DNA from: Diaporthe sp. PMI_573
Taxonomy: Eukaryota > Ascomycota > Sordariomycetes > Diaporthales > Diaporthaceae
Assembly: GCA_021399435.1 (NCBI GenBank)
Contig: JAJTUP010000087.1
Location: forward strand, 180,543-244,542
Length of the DNA stretch: 64,000 nt
Direction of reading: 5' to 3'
This document shows, piece after piece, positions 57,435-64,000 of the stretch. Made by a program: the position numbers and the translations under genes. A model generated the notes under the pieces. The model searched no databases. It was not told where the DNA came from and saw only the letters and a program-made list of their open reading frames with translations. Position 1 is the stretch's first letter. Each line of letters begins with the position of its first letter.

Positions 57435-58696
57435 ACGATATTGAGCTCGGGATTAACTCAAGCCGCATATGACTGCGACACTGAAATATGCTCAGGGCAA
57501 GCCATCAGTCTAGCGAGATCGGACATGCACACAATTTTTTCTCACGTTGCTGGCTAGTGATCAGGTGCGAATGAGGGGTTCTTCGTCGAACATTCTGCCG
57601 CTGATAAGCCTAGCCACACCCACGCCTTTACGTGGCCCACTGACTAACTCACAACCGAGGGATATCTTGTGTGGAGAGCAACAGAGCCTTCGGCTCCGAC
57701 ATCTTCAAGAACCAGCCGGCGACTTGACTTCAAAAAGAGCTCCATCATTCACAGCATGCTTGGCTTCTCAGAGAATCACGCATATTGAGAACAGTGAGAT
57801 GTTCTGGGTTGCAAATGCCTAGCGAAATCCTACGGCCAACGACTGTCAGATAGCGTCTAGTGCAGTGGACCGACAGCATCTTGGCCCTGTCACCTGTATG
57901 TGATTAATATCAGTCACTCAAAGAGTCAAAGTCGTATATCCCATGCACAGCCAGGGACTGCATTTGTGTAGTGCCCCATTATTTCAGGTGCTCGCCTGAC
58001 TCCCAGGTCCCCTTCATAACGGCAGTCATCCTCCGAATCATATTCAGCCGCTCTGCTAGCGCTGAGCCAACCTCGGACCCCTGGATCTTTCCAAAGCACA
58101 TCCTAGACGAGCCAGAAAGGCGCTGGATTAACGCGGCTGTCATTTGTCGATCGGCAGATCAGCCGAATCCCTCGCCCTGAAGGCTTGATCATGAACCTGT
58201 CAGTGATGAAGAGAGTGCATCCAGCACAGATTGGCCGTCTTAACGTTTCGGCATAAACATGTTAACAATGAGTACCAATTTGAGAAGCCACAATAGCAAC
58301 TCCTGCTGGCGACAGAGTGAGACAGCGAGGGCCCCTCGAATGACGCTCGCCTTGGCCCGGATCAATCACAGGGATTACTCCATATTGTTTGCTTGAAACG
58401 CGTATACCCAGACTTTCGATCTCCCTCCGAATGGCAAACATGGAAAGATCTACGCCGCGCTCATAACAACCCGTTTGTCATAGCTTGGCTGCTGGTCATC
58501 TATTCCCAGCACAGCTGCACGCACGGCACCCCCTGGGCTTTACTCGCAGGCATTGTTTGACAACATGGCAGCCTCTTGTGACCTATCACTCGGGCGCCTC
58601 TCTTTCCCAGATCTGAAATACTCAGTGTCCCTCAGACTGTTCATGGAGTAGCTACGCCGTTTCACCAGCCCGACTACGCAGACTGGAATCGGTGCG
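57435..58696. other. Intergenic region between NiCoT and LPMO genes
   Basis: The two genes are divergent, so both promoters lie here. I see no further gene or repeat. Confidence 0.5.
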
Positions 58697-59641
58697 ATGA
58701 CTTCGTTCCCCTCCTGTTTCTTCGCCGCCGCGGTTCTGGTGACCACGGCCGCAGCCCACTCTCACATCGACTATGTAACCGTCAACGGTCTCGTATACCC
58801 CGGCTACATCCCCAAGCTTGGGGCCAACAACTCAGCCGAGACCGTAGGCTGGGCCCAGACCGCACTCGACGACGGATTCGTGCCACCTTCCAACTACACC
58901 TCGCCCGACATAATCTGCCACAAGGACGGCTCTCCACCGCGGGCACATATCCCCGTGTCCCCGGGCGACAAGATCCACATGCAGTGGAATGGCTGGCCAG
59001 CTTCTCACCAAGGGCCCATCCTCTCTTACCTAGCCCCTTGCGACTCGACCAACACCAAGAACGACGACGGCTGCGCGAGCGTCGACAAGACAAAGCTGGA
59101 GTTCACAAAGATCGATGATTCCGCGCCCGTCTTCTTGAACGACAGTGGAGGCCCTCCCGGTTTCTGGTCCACAAACACGCTGATCGCGAGCAACAACAGC
59201 TGGCTGATCGGACTGCCGACCACGCTCAGCCCAGGGGCTTATGTGCTACGCCACGAGCTTATCGCGCTGCACTACGCCAACAGGACCGATGGGGCGCAGA
59301 ACTACCCTCAGTGTGTGAACCTATGGGTGACTGCAGCCGGGGCAAAGCAGCGCGCTGCCGCCAGACCGCTGCGCAAGAGAGGGACGGTGGCCAACACTCT
59401 GAATAAAAGAGAAAGGGGACACCTCGCGACGGAGATGTACCACGCCGACGACCCGGGCATCAAGATTGACATATACAAGCCTATGACGACGTACCAGATT
59501 CCAGGCCCCACGCTGGCCAGCGACGCGAAGCCCGTCCCCGTGGTGAGCCAGTCTAATATGTTGCCAAGGGCTGCCGGAACCCCCGTGTTGGTGTTGGGAA
59601 CAACGGCCGTTCCTTTCCCAAAGGCTACAGACAGCATCTGA
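58697..59641 (+). CDS. AA9-family lytic polysaccharide monooxygenase
   Basis: A single exon of 314 residues. The signal peptide ends with TTAAA, so the mature protein begins with His21, the copper-brace histidine of LPMOs. The second copper ligand is His about 104 in PASHQGP and the axial Tyr about 203 in QNYPQCVNLWV, with the usual Gln in the second sphere. LRHELIALH is the family strand. After about residue 215 there is a 100-residue tail of low complexity with several basic pairs (RKR, KRERG) and no cellulose-binding module. AA9 enzymes cleave cellulose or hemicellulose oxidatively outside the cell, which fits a plant-associated or litter-decaying lifestyle. Confidence 0.92.
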   Translation: MTSFPSCFFAAAVLVTTAAAHSHIDYVTVNGLVYPGYIPKLGANNSAETVGWAQTALDDGFVPPSNYTSPDIICHKDGSPPRAHIPVSPGDKIHMQWNGWPASHQGPILSYLAPCDSTNTKNDDGCASVDKTKLEFTKIDDSAPVFLNDSGGPPGFWSTNTLIASNNSWLIGLPTTLSPGAYVLRHELIALHYANRTDGAQNYPQCVNLWVTAAGAKQRAAARPLRKRGTVANTLNKRERGHLATEMYHADDPGIKIDIYKPMTTYQIPGPTLASDAKPVPVVSQSNMLPRAAGTPVLVLGTTAVPFPKATDSI

Positions 59642-59915
59642 TGAAATGGACGCATATAAGGAGTTTATTGATACCACGCTTTGATATCTTGTCCATAGTT
59701 TCCAAGTAGCATTGGATCAGGCCGATGCTAGTGTATATAGTATAGCAATGACTGCCAAATTAGGCCGCACGGCAAATGACAGAAGAGCACTCAAAGATAT
59801 CCTTGACCTCGATCATATATGGTGCCATGGTGTTTCTCCCGCATGTCATTCACGCCACAGTGAAGCCCATTAAGAATGCTTTCTTAGGGGAAAGAAATGC
59901 ATAACACCTCAAATC

Positions 59916-60869
59916 TCAAGCCTTTCTCTCAAGCCATCGAGAAATCTCCAAGGTCACTCGCTCCGGCTGGTCGAGCATGATTAAATGTCCAGCCTCCGGA
60001 ATTGTGACGAACCCCTTCGGTCTGTCACCCAGCAGCTTTTCAAGGCCCTGCATCTTGTCGTACGGGATCCACGCGTCTTTCTCCCCCCAAAGAATCTTGA
60101 CGTCACAGCGGACCTTCGAATACAGTCCGTCGTCGAGGAGCTCGGCCGTGTGACTGTCGTCGGACTGCTTGATCTGCCTGACAAAACTCTTCTGCGGGTC
60201 CTGTCTCAAGCTGGAGTCAGACGCATCCCCTTCAGTCAGCCATGGCCGCACGAGAACATCCTCCCATTCCGGGCCTAATCCAAGCCCTTTGACCCTGGCA
60301 CTCTGGATGATCGCCCTCAGACAGCCCTCGAACACGCCTGCCGGGAGATCTTCGAACACAGTCGGATTCGCCCGCACAGAGTTATAGAGCTTGTCGCCCC
60401 AGGGTAACACGCAGTTGGTATCCAACAAACACAGACTACGGTACTCGCACCCGTGCAACAGGTGAGCCCTCATAGATATCACCCCAGCGATGTCGTGAGC
60501 GATGATGTGGGGGGTTGTATTTCCACCTTTGCCATCGAGGCCGAGATGTTGCAGTAGTGCCGCAAGTAACTCTGCCTGAGCCTTTACGGACGTGTCCGGA
60601 TCGGATTTGGCCTGAGACATGCTGAATGTTTGTGACTGTCCGTATCCGGCAAGATCGTAGAGGACAACATTGAAGCTACGACTCGCCGACAATGCATTTG
60701 CTATGGGCTGGAACAAGTCTGAGGACCATGGGGTGCCGTGCACGAAGACGACCCAGGGATTTGCCGATGCAGATGAAGAGTCGTCGCTGGCGTGGCGAGC
60801 TAGATATCTAATGGATCAGCCGTTGTGGGCAAATGTATCTGGGAGGTCGAATACATCCAGAGTTGTCAT
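59916..60869 (-). pseudogene. Alpha/beta hydrolase (epoxide-hydrolase-like) with an in-frame TGA near the start
   Basis: From the ATG at 60867-60869 the frame reads MTTLDVFDLPDTFAHNG, then TGA at codon 18, then SIRYLARHASDD and on without further stops to 59916, about 318 codons in all. The part after the stop is clearly coding: HGTPWSS oxyanion loop, YDLAGYGQS, nucleophile loop IAHDIAGV with Asp in place of Ser as in epoxide hydrolases and haloalkane dehalogenases, WGEKDAWIP acid loop and EAGHLIMLDQPE with the catalytic His. No intron with proper sites removes the stop. A CGA-to-TGA change would explain it. It may be a young pseudogene, a strain allele or a sequencing error. Confidence 0.7.
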
Positions 60870-61272
60870 TTTGGGGTTGCATGTAAGCGAAATATGGGGT
60901 TATTGCGGTCTGTGAAAGTTGTTTACTTAGAAAGGCCGATATTGATGTGTCCAGCTCTTGGACAAGATATGGTTGAGCAATGCGATGAAAAAGGTTGTGA
61001 AATGTGAGAAGATAGGAATCGCGCAGTGTAGAAATACCCAGATAATTTATTCCGGTTGATAGAAGGAAAGGGAAATATGTGAAATTTATGTTCGAAACGA
61101 GAATGGCGTTCAACGGCAAGCTGTCTGGGCGCCCTACGCTAACTGATGTCGGTCTCAAAGGCGCCTACAACATAGGTTATCGCCGTAGAGGATTCTGCGA
61201 TCGACATGATGTCGTCACTGGCTGCCCAGGCTAGCGGCCTTGAGTTGGATCAAAATCGTGTGGAGATGTTAT

Positions 61273-62011
61273 TCAAATAATCATGACAATATTTTGGGTA
61301 TGAACACACTCGCCATCAAACGCTCCCCACCAGGCTTGGATGGGCCGGCACTCAAGACCAAGCACTACTTCCATTGTGACAAGCCACATGAGTATGAATA
61401 AGGCTGTGATGATCACAATGGTTCGAAAGGCTGGTGTTACGAAGACGCGGTAGTACAGAGCCAGGACTGAGAGCTTCGTGCTAGCGATGGCAACGTCGTA
61501 GAAGTGGCTGAATATGTAGTTACCCTATTATCCATCAGATATACTAGACAGTGCGAGGTTTTGGCTCTCATACACACCAGCATGAAGGTTTGCAGGTTCT
61601 GAGCGGAGACTGCTTCCACATGGCGACCTAAGCCGTAGGGGGCACCTGGTTTCGGAGATCAGTAACGGGACACCATAAGAAGTACACGGCCGCTCCCACC
61701 ATAAATAAGGCCCATTACGCACTCCGCGATGGCGACAGTCTGGAAAAAGTGTGAGCAAGCGCGAATCATGTTCACAAAGCCGACCATCAAATGATTCTCA
61801 CAATGACGAATAGCTAGGTACCTACTGTTGCCCAAACGATGAGATAGTCATCAAAGCGGAATCCTTTCACATCTTGTTCCCTGCTTTTCACTGCCCATAG
61901 ACGCAGCGATGTACTCAAAATCTCGAGAGGAATTGGTATGGAATAAAAGGCGTTCAGGACGGCTGTCCTAGACTCCGCCAGGTACTGAGGACTGTCAGTA
62001 GCTGATGGCAT
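61273..62011 (-). pseudogene. Truncated rhodopsin-like (PTH11-related) membrane protein
   Basis: Four exons on the complement, 61826-62011, 61700-61739, 61578-61645 and 61273-61524, all in frame, encode about 181 residues. The order FRFDDYLIVWAT, AECVMGLIYGGAPYGLGRHVEAV, NYIFSHFYDVAIASTKLSVLALYYRVF and LECRPIQAWWGAFDGECV follows the first helices of the fungal rhodopsin-like domain family. The frame then stops, and the last helices (the part starting with the usual INLxTDL-type segment) are absent from the DNA that follows. The protein has about half the normal length, so it is probably a remnant, although the remaining exons are intact. Confidence 0.6.
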
Positions 62012-62129
62012 GGTGCAACGGGTTGCAGGATGATGACCATGCCTTGATAAGGCTTCGGGATATCTCACGTTCTATCCAAACCTCTTTACACGGGGCTCGC
62101 AGGCTCTCCAAAATCATGGCCCCCAGACA

Positions 62130-62723
62130 GACGCTGCCCCCAAACTCGGGTGGAAGCTGTCCGATCTTGCCTTCATGGAGTCGTGGATGGTGGATATGAC
62201 TAAGAGCCCTACAACAACATTCAACTGTCCAGCACAGTGGCTAGCGGAGGCTTTTAGCAGCAACCTTCAGTCCAAAAAACAGGCCTGGAAATATCAGTAC
62301 TCTGTTACGCCAGCGTACCACGGTGCAGATTTGAGCGCTTACTTTTCTGCTCATGGGACAACGCCAAATATTGATTTCAGGCATACATTCCAGAAAATAT
62401 GGGGTAATTTTATTATCCACAATACACCAGTGATATCAGTTGCAGATGCAACGGCAGGCTATATGAACGCGACCGTACCGAGTGGCGATGATGGCATGAT
62501 CAGCTGGCCGGCCTTTACTGAGGGTGAGCCTTGGCAGATGGATTTGAATACGACGGGTGGCATTACGACGAAGAAGATCGTGACGTCGAGGTTGAGTTAC
62601 TACGAGCGGACCGGCGAGGGGATCGTGAATACGTTCCGCTTGGCAAATGCCTCCAGCTGGGAGGGCGGACGAGGGGCACGGTGTGAGTTCTGGCGGTCCG
62701 TGGCTGCCAGAGTTCCGCAATGA
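62130..62723 (+). pseudogene. 3' fragment of a type-B carboxylesterase
   Basis: The open frame, with an ATG at 62175, reads like the last third of a fungal carboxylesterase/lipase: FNCPAQWLAEAFS, AWKYQYSVTPAYHGADL with the catalytic His, FQKIWGNFI, MDLNTTGG and a C-terminal EGGRGARCEFWRSVAARVPQ. Upstream in frame only a few more residues (KLSDLAFMESW) are recognisable. The signal peptide, the GESAGG nucleophile region and the Glu are missing, and the sequence before 62130 belongs to other DNA. It is a 5'-truncated gene remnant next to another truncated gene. Confidence 0.75.
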
Positions 62724-63496
62724 ATGGCAGACTATATGCGCTGCCTCGCATTGGGAAAACCAAGTCATTGATATTTGAGTATTTATCGCTGGATGCCTTG
62801 TAAGACATCCGGACGGTCTGGCAAACGGAAACGTTACGTAGCGGAGCTTGAGAAGCTGTCTTACATGTACTCGATCAAACGTGCTGAGAAACTACATGGA
62901 TACTGACTTACTTCATGCGGCTGGCCTAAGCATGCTACTTGCGAAACACAGAATGGAACGGATTTACAAGAGCAAAGAGAGGGGACTAATCGGCCCATTC
63001 TCTGCCGGTTTGCATCAGTGCCCAAATCATGCTTTGGACGGCTCGAATGATCAGAGCGGCGCCAAAGTTCACGACTAAGGAGGGAGGCTCCAGTTTTCTT
63101 CTTCTTTTCCTCCTCTTCTTTCTCTCGGGCTCGTATGCCTCTCCAAGACTGCTAACAACTTTTCGAGCCACCGTGTTCCTCTGCCCCTGCAGAGCATGCG
63201 ATGGCCGCCGTGATTGCTGTCGAAACTTTGTCAGTGACTCTGAATATTCATCAGCCGACTGTCACAGTCAACTGGAGCGGTGACAAACACGAAGTTGATT
63301 GCAACCCTTTATACAAATCCGTCCACCGGCTCGAAAAGAAACGCACCTCCAAAGCTGTCTACACTGGAACCTCTTGCCTTGTGCCGTCCAAGTAAACACC
63401 GAATGAAGCCATTCTGAGTACCTTTTACGCAGCGATCTCGAACACACTGCATCGCAGAAATCCCCTCGTCGTCATCAGTACTTGGTATTCAACACC
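62724..63496. other. Intergenic region
   Basis: No gene is supported. It should hold the promoter of the small secreted protein gene that follows. Confidence 0.45.
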
Positions 63497-63992
63497 ATGA
63501 AACAACTGTCAAGCCTCATATTTTTCATCCCGTTGGCATCAATCAGGTATGCATACGTAAGGAATATCCCTGTGTGCCATGCAGACATGCTGACCCGGAT
63601 ATAATATCCTTCACGCATAGAGCAGCGCATGCCAATATCATTACCAGACACTGCGAGTGCCAGTCCCCTCTCAGCAAACTCAATGGCCTCTCGGGCTCAG
63701 ATATCGATGCTTTGTTCGGCGGAACGCTCAAGTGGCCAAGGGACAACTCCACGACCGCTAGTTGTTGCAGCGAGGTCAACCCTCCTGGACAGATAAACGG
63801 ACCTGGTAATGAGTTCGAGGTATGCACATATTTCTGCCCGAAATTTCAAGGGTGTCTGTCGCTGATTTGACTGTTTTCGAGAATGTCTGCTCAGTGCAGA
63901 AAGACGTCATGGCTGGGACCAACAATGCCGCATATCAGTTCTTGATGTGCTGCTACTTCGAGAAGGGCATGATTGGGGATTGCTACGAATGA
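63497..63992 (+). CDS. Small cysteine-rich secreted protein, unknown function
   Basis: A model with exons 63497-63546, 63585-63819 and 63900-63992 gives 125 residues, starting with a probable signal peptide (MKQLSSLIFFIPLASI). The mature part has the cysteine words HCECQ, SCCSE, MCCYF and GDCYE at the very C-terminus, giving seven or more Cys. The first intron would be only 38 bp, which is short even for fungi, so the first exon is uncertain. The second intron (80 bp) is normal. No domain is recognised. Size, signal and cysteine content are those of candidate effectors or antimicrobial proteins, but function is unknown. Confidence 0.55.
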
Positions 63993-64000
63993 GACACATC

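Noticed and set aside
56598..57557. Long plus-strand frame (319 codons) opposite the nickel transporter
   Set aside because: It is the antisense shadow of the NiCoT exon, rich in Asp/Gly/Arg as expected for the complement of a membrane protein gene.

Overview
This is a 64 kb piece of a filamentous ascomycete (Pezizomycotina) genome. The evidence is genes broken by 50-130 bp GT-AG introns, fungal-only families (Crh glucanosyltransferase, CFEM, UstYa/DUF3328, AA9 LPMO, non-reducing PKS) and short AT-rich islands that look like RIP-degraded transposons. I cannot name the species. Exon borders were read by eye from frame, splice consensus and family conservation, not from RNA.

Layout. The left flank (about 1-6 kb) has a GPI-type Crh cell-wall enzyme, a small CFEM-like secreted protein and a 278 bp foldback (MITE-like) element. 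From about 6.8 to 55.9 kb lies one large biosynthetic gene cluster: MFS transporter, UstYa-like oxidase, a 2451-residue non-reducing PKS (SAT-KS-AT-PT-ACP-CMeT-TE), P450 A, a three-repeat Myb regulator, an AusD-like methyltransferase, a metallo-beta-lactamase-fold hydrolase, a secreted GMC oxidoreductase, P450 B, P450 C, an O-methyltransferase, an NmrA-like reductase, a PhyH-type dioxygenase, a DMATS-type aromatic prenyltransferase, an SDR, P450 D, a Pyr4-family membrane terpene cyclase and a second multi-pass membrane protein. The right flank (56-64 kb) has a nickel/cobalt transporter, an AA9 LPMO, an alpha/beta hydrolase with an in-frame stop, a truncated rhodopsin-like membrane protein, the 3' part of a carboxylesterase and a small cysteine-rich secreted protein.

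How the genes may work together (inference). The PKS has the domain order of the synthases for methylated orsellinic acids (5-MOA/DMOA type). With the AusD-like carboxyl methyltransferase, the Pyr4-like cyclase and several oxidases this points to a polyketide-terpenoid (meroterpenoid). The odd point is that the only prenyltransferase in the window is soluble DMATS/ABBA type. I see no UbiA prenyltransferase and no FAD epoxidase. Either the prenyl step has been taken over by the DMATS protein, or the missing enzymes lie outside the window.

AT-rich islands and short dispersed repeats sit between many cluster genes, and one repeat pair in inverted orientation brackets 31.4-49.2 kb.
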